DNA from: Zavarzinella formosa DSM 19928
GTDB taxonomy: Bacteria; Planctomycetota; Planctomycetia; Gemmatales; Gemmataceae
Length of the DNA stretch: 64,000 bases
Reading direction: 5' to 3'
Assembly: GCF_000255705.1 (NCBI RefSeq)
Contig: NZ_JH636452.1
Span: 116,893-180,892, forward strand
Below the pieces are notes generated by a model, which worked only from the letters and a program-made list of their open reading frames with translations, had not been told where the DNA came from and did no database searches. Numbering within the stretch: the first letter of the stretch is position 1; each line of letters opens with the position of its first letter. Below are positions 42,995-50,828 of the stretch, in pieces. The translations under genes and the position numbers were made by a program.

Positions 42995-44536
42995 TTAATC
43001 GTGTTCCTCGGCCTTCGCTGCTTTCTCCATTTTCTTCCTCGGCAACCGCACGCGGAAGGTCGAACCCTTCCCGAGCGTTGATTCGCAAGAGATCGTCCCG
43101 CCGTGGGCTTCGACGATGCTTTTACAAATGGCAAGGCCGAGGCCGGTGCCGCCGGTGGAGCGGGTGCGGGCTTTGTCCACGCGGTAGAACCGCTCGAAGA
43201 TCCGGCGGCGGTCTTCGGGGCCGATGCCCGGCCCGGAGTCCTTCACGCTCAGCACGGCGTCCGTCCCGTCGAGTTTCACTTTGACGCGAACTTGCCCGCC
43301 GGGTTTGTTGTACTGGATCGCGTTGGCAATCAAGTTCCCGGCCACTTGGGCGAGCGCCACCGCGTCGGCGGAAACCGGGACGGGGACAAAGTCGGTCGTC
43401 AAAGTCACTTCTTTTTCAACCGCCAGCGGTTTCAACTGGGCGATCACCTCGGCCACCACCCGTTCGAGGGCGACGGGCGAGCGGGTTCCCCCCGGCAGAC
43501 CGGCGTCCGCGCGGGCGAGCAGAAGCAGGCGTTCCACCAAGTCGGTCATCCGGGTCGCGGCCCGCAGGCAGGCTTCGATGGCCAGTCGGTATTCCTCGGG
43601 AGTTCGCGCGCGGGAGAGGGTGAGTTCCGCCTGCGACTTGATGACCGCCAGCGGCGTGCGAAGCTCATGCGAGGCATCGGCGGTGAAACGGGCCTGCCGG
43701 TCAAACGCTCCTTGGAGGCGGTCGAAAGCCTCGTTCAACACATCGGCCAGTTCGGCCAGTTCGGTGTCCACATTCGACGTGTCGATTCGCTCGGTAAGAC
43801 TCACCCCGGAGATTCGAGAAGCGGTCGCGGCGATGGCCGAGATCGGCCGGAGGATTCGCCGGGAGATGAGCCACCCGCCGAGCAGGCCGACCGCCAGCAC
43901 GACGGCGCCGGTTCCGATCAGCCGCCAGATGAACGCGGTCAGTTCGGCCGGGACATTGCCGCTGTCCCGGCCGACGAGAATCGTCGATGCGTTTGGGCCG
44001 CGTCCCAGCCGTTCCCGATACGGGCCGCGAAAATACGTGACCGCCTCTCCGGCGACCGACGGCATCACTTCCTCGCCGGGAGGGAGGTCGCTTCCCTTGA
44101 TAAGGGTTCCGTTCGGCCGCCAGACGGCAAAGTAAGTGGGCGTCCCTTCGCCGGCCTGTCTCGGCGGGCCGGGGAGATTCAGACTGTTCAGCAATCGTTC
44201 GCGATTGGGGCCGTCCGGTGGGTCGTTCCACTTGGGCGACTGGGGATCGTTCCACTTGGGGAATTCGTTCTTCTTCGGCGGCGGACCCTCGCCTTTTTTG
44301 GGGGGCGGTTGCTTTTTGGGCGGCGGGGCCGGAGGCGGTTCGCCGTTGAATTCGTGGGGAGGAAAGAGCCGCAGAGAGGCTTCCAAACCGGCGGCGGTCG
44401 ATTCCAGATGGGCATCAAGTTCGGCAAGGCGGGCGGCGCGCACCTCGTAGTAAAGCAGCACGGCAAACCCGCCGACCACTCCCGTCAGCACGGCCGCGTA
44501 CCAGATCAGCAAGCGCAAACGGATGGATTTAACCAT
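42995..44536 (-). CDS. Membrane sensor histidine kinase (HAMP-HisKA-HATPase)
   Basis: A 513-residue kinase. It has a first membrane helix (about 7-30), an extracytoplasmic domain with a striking proline/lysine-rich segment (PPPAPPPKKQPPPKKGEGPP) and the tandem phrase PKWNDPQSPKWNDPP, a second helix (about 205-225, GAVVLAVGLLGGWLI), HAMP, HisKA with the phospho-acceptor in DASHELRTPLAV, and HATPase with VAGNLIANAIQYN, KDSGPGIGPED and TGGTGLGLAICKSI. The start ATG at 44536 overlaps the response regulator stop; an alternative ATG lies 9 bases upstream. It forms a two-component pair with that gene. Confidence 0.9.
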   Translation of the reverse strand: MVKSIRLRLLIWYAAVLTGVVGGFAVLLYYEVRAARLAELDAHLESTAAGLEASLRLFPPHEFNGEPPPAPPPKKQPPPKKGEGPPPKKNEFPKWNDPQSPKWNDPPDGPNRERLLNSLNLPGPPRQAGEGTPTYFAVWRPNGTLIKGSDLPPGEEVMPSVAGEAVTYFRGPYRERLGRGPNASTILVGRDSGNVPAELTAFIWRLIGTGAVVLAVGLLGGWLISRRILRPISAIAATASRISGVSLTERIDTSNVDTELAELADVLNEAFDRLQGAFDRQARFTADASHELRTPLAVIKSQAELTLSRARTPEEYRLAIEACLRAATRMTDLVERLLLLARADAGLPGGTRSPVALERVVAEVIAQLKPLAVEKEVTLTTDFVPVPVSADAVALAQVAGNLIANAIQYNKPGGQVRVKVKLDGTDAVLSVKDSGPGIGPEDRRRIFERFYRVDKARTRSTGGTGLGLAICKSIVEAHGGTISCESTLGKGSTFRVRLPRKKMEKAAKAEEHD

Positions 44537-45182
44537 CAACCACATACCCCTGTCCCCGCCGGGTGGCGATGAAATCCCGGCCGAGTTTTTTGCGAATGTT
44601 CATCACATGAACCTCCACGAGATTGGACAACGAGTCGTCCGTCTCGTCGAAAATGTGATCGTAAATCTGCGTCTTGGTGACGACCTCCCCCCGGCGGCTG
44701 GCGAGCATTTCCAAGATGGCATACTCGCGGGCCGTGAGGACGATGGCCAACCCGGCTTGAGTGACCGTCCGCCGGGCGGTGTCGATGATGACATCGCCCA
44801 TTTCGATCTTCGAGTCCCCCCGCCCGGCCGAGCGGCGAATCAATGCCCGGACCCGAGCCAAGACTTCGGCAAGATTAAATGGCTTGACCACATAATCATC
44901 TGCCCCGACATCCAATCCCCTGATGCGGTCGGTGATGGCATCACGGGCCGTCAGGACCAACACCGGCGTGGTCTTCTTTTTTCGCAGTTGAGTCAATACT
45001 TCCCAACCATTGAGGCCGGGAAGCATCATGTCGAGCAGGATCGCGTCATAATCCCACGCGTTCGCCTTGTACAACCCATCCGGCCCGTCCCCGGCCTCAT
45101 CCACGGCGTATCCCTCTTCGCGGAGAGCTTGGGCCAGCACTCGCCGAAGTTCGGGTTCGTCCTCGACGACCAACATACGCAT
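44529..45182 (-). CDS. OmpR/PhoB-type response regulator
   Basis: A 217-residue protein. The receiver domain has MLVVEDEPELRRVLAQALR (acidic pocket E-D-E), the phospho-acceptor aspartate in AILLDMMLPGLNG, TARD and VVKPF with the conserved lysine. The C-terminal winged helix includes LTAREYAILEMLASRRGEVV and VHVMNIRKKLGRDFIATRRG. This is the standard OmpR layout. It is co-translated with the downstream sensor kinase (overlap of eight bases). Upstream, beyond the nested inverted repeat, lies the peroxidase gene on the same strand. Confidence 0.93.
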   Translation of the reverse strand: MRMLVVEDEPELRRVLAQALREEGYAVDEAGDGPDGLYKANAWDYDAILLDMMLPGLNGWEVLTQLRKKKTTPVLVLTARDAITDRIRGLDVGADDYVVKPFNLAEVLARVRALIRRSAGRGDSKIEMGDVIIDTARRTVTQAGLAIVLTAREYAILEMLASRRGEVVTKTQIYDHIFDETDDSLSNLVEVHVMNIRKKLGRDFIATRRGQGYVVDG

Positions 45183-45202
45183 CGGGAAATCTCAAAAGGC
45201 AA

Positions 45203-45385
45203 CCTAACCCCCCGACCCCCTTCCCTAAGAAGGAAGGGGGAGCAAGTGGGCGAAAATCGTCTTCAAGTAGGTCAGCCTTTCTAGGCTGACAGGTCTGTCA
45301 GCCTAGAAAGGCTGACCTACTTTCTCAGAACCATCCACCCACTTGCTCCCCCTTCCTTCTTAGGGAAGGGGGACGGGGGGTTAGG
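45203..45385. repeat. Nested inverted repeats: 27-bp palindrome inside a 48-bp-arm palindrome
   Basis: Outer arms at 45203-45250 and 45338-45385 match in reverse complement at 47 of 48 positions (core CCCCTTCCCTAAGAAGGAAG). Inner arms at 45265-45291 and 45296-45322 match perfectly (core GTAGGTCAGCCTTTCTAGGC) with a 4-nt loop. The two are unrelated in sequence, so one element appears to have inserted into the loop of the other. Located between the peroxidase stop and the regulator start, it could act as a terminator for the peroxidase gene. Confidence 0.88.
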
Positions 45386-45405
45386 TCGCACGCCAGCGAT
45401 TTTTC

Positions 45406-47310
45406 TCACACTCTCAACTTCATGCTTCCTAAATCAAAGCCCATCACGATGGTGTCGCCGCTGACAATCGAAATCGGCCGGTCCGGCGAGGTGGTGGGGA
45501 CGACTCCTTGCGGCAACACCTGTCGCACCGTGTAACGGCCGGTGCGCAGGCCGTCGGCGACGGTGAATTTGTAATTGCCCCGCGCGTCGGTGACTTTGGT
45601 GGCGACGACTTCGTTGGTGGACAGGTCCACCAGTTGCACGGTGATTCCGGCCAGTCCGATCTCCGGCCCGTTCAGGCGGCCGTCGCCGTTCCGGTCGCCG
45701 AAGGCCCGGCCGGAGATTTCGGCCTTGAAGAAGAAGGTGTTTCGTTGCACCGTCGTCAGGGAGGTGTCGAGACGAATCAGCCCGGCGAGGGTGGTTCCTT
45801 CCAGTTGTTGCAGTTGCGCGCCGCTGAATTCTCGTTGATACCAGAAGCGGTCGCCATCCCTCAATCTTGAGAATTGATCGGTGATAATGGCCTTGAGCGT
45901 CGGCCCGACACTGCCGCCGGGGACGTGTTTCTCGGCCAATACCCCGATCCAGAGATCGATATTGTTCACGTTGCCGTAAAGCTGTTTGAGTTTCGCCTGC
46001 GTGGCCGGATCGTTGGTGATCTGATTGAAATTCGTGACCTTTGGAAGATGGTAAGCGGCTCGTGTGGTGTTGTAATCCGAGAGGCCGTGATCACGGCCGC
46101 GCTGGATGTTCAAACTGGCCAGGTCCATGCCGCCGGAACCGGGGGCGCCGAACAGGAAGTTCCGCACGCTGTCCACCACCTTCGTGTCCACCTCGGAGGA
46201 GGGATCGGAGGCGAGATATTTCAAGACGGGGTCGATGCCGTTGGTCTTCACCAGTTCCGGATTGAAGAACGAATCCGCCAGCGAAACCGTGTCAGCCACT
46301 TTTTGACCGTCATTCCCGAGGAAGTCGATGTCGTCCCCCAGCAGACTGTGGCCAAACCGGAAACCGGCGGCCGCGAATTCGTTGGCAATGCCAGGGTTCA
46401 CCTTGGGATTGTATCCCCGATAAGCGGGAATTGGCGTCCCCAGCAAAGCGGGGAGCCATTCCTTGTAAGTGATGACTTGAATCTCGGCGATCACCCACGC
46501 GCGGGCTTGTTGGTAAACGTCCTCATCGCTCAGTTTCGGGTTCACCCGGCTGATCTGGGCGGCCATGCGGTTGTGTTCCCGGACGAACAGCGTTTGCATG
46601 CTGGTCAGTTCCGGGTTCTCGTCCACACGAGTATCCCCGGCGACAAAGAAGCCGGTGTTGTCTGTCGGCAACAGGTTGCCAGCGCTGGTTTTCATCTGGC
46701 CGCCGACCATCGTTCGCAGTGACGCGGCCGTCGCCGCATCCGACCCGTAGACCATCGAACCGTCGAGCCAGGCGGTGATGGAATTGATCTGCTGACGCGG
46801 GTTGCCGGGGGCGGTGCCCGTGGCGGGGTCGTAGGCGGATCGTGTTAGCGGAATGGTTTGCGTTCCGGTTCCGGTGGGATCGAAAGAAGGATCGCCGGTT
46901 GGCACGGGGACGGGGAAGTCTCCCGTTCCCGTGGGCGTGAGGTCGAGATCGTGATCGATGAATTGGCCCCATGCGTAAATCATCGCGGAGAGTTGCCGGT
47001 CACTGACAATGTCCTGCCCGGCCTGATCGGACAGGACATTGCTCACTTCGCGGGCGCTCGGCCGGCTGGCCCCGGCGGGACTGGAGACGCCGTCGGCATA
47101 AGCGGCCGGGGCGTTGCGAAGAAAATCAACACCGGCCGTGCCCCAATTGGGGTTGGCGATGTTGTTGCCCGTGCCGTCGATGGGACGGACGGCCAGCGCG
47201 GCGGGAACGGTGCGATCTTCCATACTCTCCACTCGCAGGGTGGTTCGCCGGACGATACGGACGGACGGTTTGGCCTTCCTGAAATGGGCCAGTGCGTGGA
47301 ACGGCTTCAT
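45406..47310 (-). CDS. Secreted animal-type heme peroxidase with SdrD-like C-terminal domain
   Basis: A 634-residue protein. The N-terminus TTLRVESMEDRTVPAAL is the planctomycete extracellular-protein signature (L-E-x-L-E-x-R type), a non-standard export signal. The peroxidase domain (about 45-515) has the distal histidine in WGQFIDHDLDLTP, FVREHNRMAAQI, and the proximal histidine in GFRFGHSLLGDD, followed by NIQRGRDHGLSDYN; all match animal-type heme peroxidases. The C-terminal about 100 residues (ISGRAFGDRNGDGRLNGPEI, then GLAGITVQLVDL) form an SdrD B-like beta-sandwich with a calcium-type D-x-N-x-D-G loop, implying cell-surface display. Confidence 0.92.
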   Translation of the reverse strand: MKPFHALAHFRKAKPSVRIVRRTTLRVESMEDRTVPAALAVRPIDGTGNNIANPNWGTAGVDFLRNAPAAYADGVSSPAGASRPSAREVSNVLSDQAGQDIVSDRQLSAMIYAWGQFIDHDLDLTPTGTGDFPVPVPTGDPSFDPTGTGTQTIPLTRSAYDPATGTAPGNPRQQINSITAWLDGSMVYGSDAATAASLRTMVGGQMKTSAGNLLPTDNTGFFVAGDTRVDENPELTSMQTLFVREHNRMAAQISRVNPKLSDEDVYQQARAWVIAEIQVITYKEWLPALLGTPIPAYRGYNPKVNPGIANEFAAAGFRFGHSLLGDDIDFLGNDGQKVADTVSLADSFFNPELVKTNGIDPVLKYLASDPSSEVDTKVVDSVRNFLFGAPGSGGMDLASLNIQRGRDHGLSDYNTTRAAYHLPKVTNFNQITNDPATQAKLKQLYGNVNNIDLWIGVLAEKHVPGGSVGPTLKAIITDQFSRLRDGDRFWYQREFSGAQLQQLEGTTLAGLIRLDTSLTTVQRNTFFFKAEISGRAFGDRNGDGRLNGPEIGLAGITVQLVDLSTNEVVATKVTDARGNYKFTVADGLRTGRYTVRQVLPQGVVPTTSPDRPISIVSGDTIVMGFDLGSMKLRV

Positions 47311-47450
47311 CAGACACCTCGAAAAGACATGAGTAAGTGACGGGTGCGGCCGGACATCAGCCCGAACCGTGCGGACACTTTACCGAGGCTTGGCTGAAGC
47401 CAACGTGAAGAGGTGAGAAAATGATGAGGGAAAATCGAACGGTTTTTGAT

Positions 47451-47495
47451 TTCTTCTTTGCGTTCTTTGCGGCTTTGTGCGAGGCATTCTTCTTC
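47451..47495 (+). repeat. Dispersed repeat fragment (TTCTTTGCGGCTTTG-type)
   Basis: TTCTTTGCGGCTTTGTGCGA and the flanking TTCTTCTT match the segment at 48897-48930 closely in the same orientation. It is related in style to the CTTTGCG-rich inverted repeat at 13805-13983. It lies in the 213-bp gap before the peroxidase gene, so it is upstream non-coding DNA for that gene. Confidence 0.6.
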
Positions 47496-47523
47496 TGTCG
47501 ATGATGGCTGACGGCGAGACTAT

Positions 47524-47988
47524 TCACGACTTGTATGGAATTCCGTTGGCCTCCAGCCACATCGCGGCCTCCTTCGCCAGCCATTTCAGGTGGAAGCCAT
47601 GCCACGCATCCTCAATGCCGAATTGATGAATGGCCGCCCTGAAGCGTCCGAAGGCCCCTCGCCCGCTGATGGCCGCCAGCAAGTCCTGTTGTCTTCGGCC
47701 CGAACAATGCGTCAGGCAAAATTGTTCCATGACCCGGTGATCCTCATGGCTGCCTCGTCGCGGCAACTCCAGCCAATCCGGAGACCCGAGAATTTCCCGG
47801 AGGCGGCGAATCGCCTCCCTTTCCCACTCGGGTGACTTTTCATCGTCGTTCCCTATTGCCTTGTCGATTTGCTCGTCCATCCCGCCATACAATTCGCCGG
47901 TATGCCTGTTCAAGAAAGCATGCGCCTCGCCCGCCCCAAGCAACTCCATCTCATCAACAACCGACTGTAATGTGATGATGGCGGCCAT
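47524..47988 (-). CDS. UPF0158 family protein
   Basis: A 154-residue soluble protein. The N-terminal LQSVVDEMELLGAGEAHAFL, then NRHTGELYGGMDEQI, is the characteristic UPF0158 opening, and the middle IHQFGIEDAWHGFHLKWLAK with E-A-A-M-W-L-E matches its end (W-x-x-F-R at the corresponding place). The start MAAIITLQSV was preferred over an ATG 39 bases upstream that adds a cysteine-rich leader. Function unknown. The gene lies 41 bp downstream of an ATP-grasp gene on the same strand. Confidence 0.82.
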   Translation of the reverse strand: MAAIITLQSVVDEMELLGAGEAHAFLNRHTGELYGGMDEQIDKAIGNDDEKSPEWEREAIRRLREILGSPDWLELPRRGSHEDHRVMEQFCLTHCSGRRQQDLLAAISGRGAFGRFRAAIHQFGIEDAWHGFHLKWLAKEAAMWLEANGIPYKS

Positions 47989-48029
47989 GAGATTCTCGTC
48001 TTTCCAATGTTGAGGACAGCATTGCATGG

Positions 48030-48863
48030 TCAGTTATGTTTATTGTGCCATAACCGCCCCGCCAGTTCGCTGGTCGCCGCCACCACCGCCGGCAAATCGC
48101 AACGATACAACCATGAGCCGCTGAAGCTGTTCAATTCGACCAGCCACAACTGGCCGGCCGATTCGCACACGTCCAGCATGAACACCGGGTCGGGCCGCCA
48201 TTTTACTTCGGCAAGCATCGACTCGGCAAACGACTTCACCGCCGCCGGGCAATCCGGCGTGATCGACCGAGCGCCATTTACGGCATATTGTCCGCCCGAG
48301 ATCACCCGGTCGCCGACCACCACCAGACGCCATTCGCGGTCAATCGGTTGCGGGGCGGCAATGACGACCAGCGTGGCCGGGTCATATCGGGTCGGAGCGA
48401 GAGCGGTGGCAAACGCCGCCTGATCCACGCATCGGCCGACAAACAATTTGAGACAACTCGTCGGCCGGACAAACACCTGCTCCTCGCGGCCGAACACCGA
48501 AAATAACCAATCACGCTGGCGAATGGCCTCGACACCCGGCATCATCACGTATTGCTGATTCAACAGATAGCGGCCAAAACGGGCATAGTAAGTCACGCAA
48601 TCCAAGTTCTCGGCCGAACACCAAGCCCCCAGTGTCCAATCGTGATGAAGCAAGATTTGTTGCGCAAACGGATAGGTTCCGTATCCGATGACACACGCAC
48701 CCGGCTCCAAAACTTGTCCTCCGGCAATGACCGGACTGGCCCCTTTCCGGAGAGCCTGATGGGGCACAATTTCAGCGACCATCCCCTGCCGCCGGATCTC
48801 GCCCAACAGTGGAGCAGCCTCCTCCCCGTAGACCCCGGCCTCGATCAGCCACACCGGACGCAT
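48030..48863 (-). CDS. ATP-grasp domain protein (DUF4343-like)
   Basis: A 277-residue protein. ATP-grasp features: VFVRPTSCLKLFVGRCVD (nucleotide-binding strand), EWRLVVVGDRVISGGQYAVN, and the metal-binding end PVFMLDVCESAGQLWLVELN with NSFSGSWLY. The overall pattern matches the DUF4343-type ATP-grasp proteins, which presumably ligate a carboxylate to an amine, substrate unknown. The phage-like or bacterial relatives are often found with small proteins of unknown function, as here. The N-terminal MRPVWLIEAG begins directly in the pre-ATP-grasp fold. Confidence 0.8.
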   Translation of the reverse strand: MRPVWLIEAGVYGEEAAPLLGEIRRQGMVAEIVPHQALRKGASPVIAGGQVLEPGACVIGYGTYPFAQQILLHHDWTLGAWCSAENLDCVTYYARFGRYLLNQQYVMMPGVEAIRQRDWLFSVFGREEQVFVRPTSCLKLFVGRCVDQAAFATALAPTRYDPATLVVIAAPQPIDREWRLVVVGDRVISGGQYAVNGARSITPDCPAAVKSFAESMLAEVKWRPDPVFMLDVCESAGQLWLVELNSFSGSWLYRCDLPAVVAATSELAGRLWHNKHN

Positions 48864-48885
48864 TCGCTTCTCCGATTGTCCGCCT

Positions 48886-49299
48886 TCATGATTTCTCTTC
48901 TTTGCGGCTTTGCGCGAGATATGCTTCTTCCGCCCGACGCTCGACCGCCCGGATCAGATGTGGCCGCCCGGATGTGGCCGCCATCGCCAACACCTCTTCC
49001 GGGCACTCGGGTTGACGCACAATGACCGCCATCATGGCGCCGCCCATGCCTTGGTCGGCGTCGGTCGCACCCAGTTCGTAGAGGGCAATCGCCAGTTCGG
49101 GGGACAGCGGTTGTTTCGCGGCCAAGAATTCACAGAAGGCCCGGTAGCGGTAGTGTTCGGGGTTGTTGTCTTCGCCCTTGTCCCACTCGGCCCTCGCCCG
49201 TTCGAGGAATGCGGCATCCGCCACCCCGAAGGCGTGCCATGCGGGGGTGAAGCCGAGTCGTTCTCCGAAATCAGTGGTGTCAGACAAATTTTCTTCCAT
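48886..49299 (-). CDS. Hypothetical protein whose C-terminus is supplied by a dispersed repeat
   Basis: A 137-residue soluble, helical protein (FTPAWHAFGVADAAFLERAR, ELAIALYELGATDADQGMGG, RQPECPEEVLAMAATSGRPH), a tetratricopeptide- or HEAT-like pattern but not assigned to a family. The last dozen residues (AYLAQSRKEEKS and stop) are encoded by a repeat copy also found at 47451-47495, so the original C-terminus was probably replaced when the repeat inserted. Convincing start: ATG at 49299 preceded by a short G-rich segment. Confidence 0.62.
   Translation of the reverse strand: MEENLSDTTDFGERLGFTPAWHAFGVADAAFLERARAEWDKGEDNNPEHYRYRAFCEFLAAKQPLSPELAIALYELGATDADQGMGGAMMAVIVRQPECPEEVLAMAATSGRPHLIRAVERRAEEAYLAQSRKEEKS
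48897..48930 (+). repeat. Dispersed repeat copy at the 3' end of a gene
   Basis: CTTCTTTGCGGCTTTGCGCG plus GATATGCTTCTT matches 47451-47495 with few differences. It overlaps the end of the minus-strand gene 48886-49299 and contributes its last sense codons, with the stop codon just past its edge. Confidence 0.6.
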
Positions 49300-49335
49300 A
49301 GCCAGTCAGGTTTTACGATGGCTGGCGGCGATTGG

Positions 49336-49800
49336 TCAGGCGGTCGCAACAAGCAGATACGAAACATCGGTGCGGATCTTGGACGGATCGTTGTTCCATT
49401 CGTCGATCCAGTGGCCGTAAGTCTCCCAGCTGGGACCGGCGAGCGCGTGGCCGTTGTCGCGGCACCATCGGAGAATCGCCTCGTGCGCCCCGTGGAGCAG
49501 GCCGTATGGCCCATAATGAGTCGTCGAGGCAACGAGTCCCGCCGGGGTGGCCGAGCGGACCACTTCACCGTGCCCGGCAAACGGGGTGTCCAGTTCGACG
49601 CCCACTTCAAGATTGATCTGGCCATCCAGATAAACCGCGACATGCCGGCCGGCTCCGGTGATTTGCTGTGAGCGGATGACCCCCCACACCAAGCCGCAGG
49701 CGGCGGGAACCACTTTGGAAAGCTCCCCGCTTTTCGCGAGACGGCGCACCACCGCCAGCGGACGTCCGCTGAGTTGTTCGAGTCGGATATCGTATTCCAT
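49336..49800 (-). CDS. GyrI-like / AraC effector-binding domain protein
   Basis: A 154-residue stand-alone SHS2/GyrI-like domain. IRLEQLSGRPLAVVRRLAKS begins the fold; VAVYLDGQINLEVGVELDTP, the loop ATPAGLVASTTHYGPYGLL and the end GPSWETYGHWIDEWNNDPSK are characteristic of GyrI-like small-molecule-binding proteins. The conserved glutamate/tryptophan pair (W-E-T-Y) lies in the expected ligand pocket. Some relatives are hydrolases of electrophilic drugs (for example cyclopropanoid cleavage); no such activity can be claimed here. Start chosen at MEYDIRLEQL; an ATG 36 bases upstream is possible. Confidence 0.8.
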   Translation of the reverse strand: MEYDIRLEQLSGRPLAVVRRLAKSGELSKVVPAACGLVWGVIRSQQITGAGRHVAVYLDGQINLEVGVELDTPFAGHGEVVRSATPAGLVASTTHYGPYGLLHGAHEAILRWCRDNGHALAGPSWETYGHWIDEWNNDPSKIRTDVSYLLVATA

Positions 49801-50091
49801 GCCGTTGTCCGGTGATGTTTCAGTTTTCCAGAACACTCCGCAGGCTAACCCGCCGGAATGTGTCTGTCAAAGTCATTCGCGGCGGATTCTATCACTCCGA
49901 CATCAAGAGAAAGATGAAATAAGGCGGTGAAGAGGTTTGGCAAATCTTCCGGACAACCTTAAACAGCTTGTGACAAAAGACATCCCCGGCCTGACAGGCC
50001 TTGCCGTGGGTCGTGGCTTCCGTGTAGAGCAATTCCAACGGTCAGACTGGAACGCCTGATCTGTGTCCTCCCGAGTATTTTGGTTTGGGTC

Positions 50092-50784
50092 ATGGCTTTT
50101 ATGAAAATCCTTCTCACCAACGACGATGGCATTGATGCCCCCGGTCTTCAGGCTCTGCTTGCGGCGTTGCCCGCCGGGTGGATGCCGATTGTCATCGCCC
50201 CGGTCGGACCGCAGTCTGGTTGTTCGCACTCGGCCACCACGGGACGGGGGGTGCGGATCGAGGAGCGGGGAGAGAATCGTTACGCCATCCACGGCACGCC
50301 GGTCGATTGCGTCCGGCTTGGATTGCACACCATTGCCCCGGATGTGAAATGGATTCTCTCCGGGGTGAACCACGGCGGCAATCTCGGGGCCGACGTGCAT
50401 TACTCCGGCACGGTGGCCGCCGCCCGCGAGGGGGCGATCCACTCGAAACCCGGCATCTCGTTCTCGCATTACAAGAAGAAAACCCGCGAGTTTGACTGGC
50501 ACAATATCACCCGTTACACGCAACGCCTGCTCGCGGAACTCATGTCCCGCCCGCTGGAAGTCGGCGAATTCTGGAACGTGAATTATCCACATCTTGGCGC
50601 TGAAGAACCCGCTCCCCGACTGGTGGACTGCATCACCGACCGCCACCCTTTGCCGCTGGACTATATCCCGGACGCCGTCGGCCTGCTTTACAGCGGCGAC
50701 TACCACAACCGGGCAAGGGCCAAGGGTTCCGACGTGGATGTGTGCTTCGGCGGGAATATCGCCGTGGCGAAGTTGTCGATTTGA
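50092..50784 (+). CDS. surE: 5'/3'-nucleotidase SurE
   Basis: A 230-residue protein. The metal site motif LLTNDDGIDAPG stands at the N-terminus, followed by APVGPQSGCSHSATTGRGV, HGTPVDCVRLGL, and LSGVNHGGNLGADVHYSGTV with the catalytic asparagine, then AAAREGA; all are diagnostic for SurE, a metal-dependent phosphatase that removes phosphate from nucleoside 5'- and 3'-monophosphates. The ATG at 50092 was used; an in-frame ATG nine bases later also fits the family. It stands alone, convergent with the potassium channel gene. Confidence 0.95.
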   Translation: MAFMKILLTNDDGIDAPGLQALLAALPAGWMPIVIAPVGPQSGCSHSATTGRGVRIEERGENRYAIHGTPVDCVRLGLHTIAPDVKWILSGVNHGGNLGADVHYSGTVAAAREGAIHSKPGISFSHYKKKTREFDWHNITRYTQRLLAELMSRPLEVGEFWNVNYPHLGAEEPAPRLVDCITDRHPLPLDYIPDAVGLLYSGDYHNRARAKGSDVDVCFGGNIAVAKLSI

Positions 50785-50828
50785 TGTTCAGGGCGCCCAA
50801 ACAACTCCGGGTCGGCCAAAAATAATGT

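Noticed and set aside
49987-50005. GGCCTGACAGGCC hairpin before surE as a regulator
   Set aside because: A 5-bp stem is too short to claim function without conservation data.
49903-50706. Minus-strand frame opposite surE
   Set aside because: SurE motifs on the plus strand are complete; the opposite frame has no signature.
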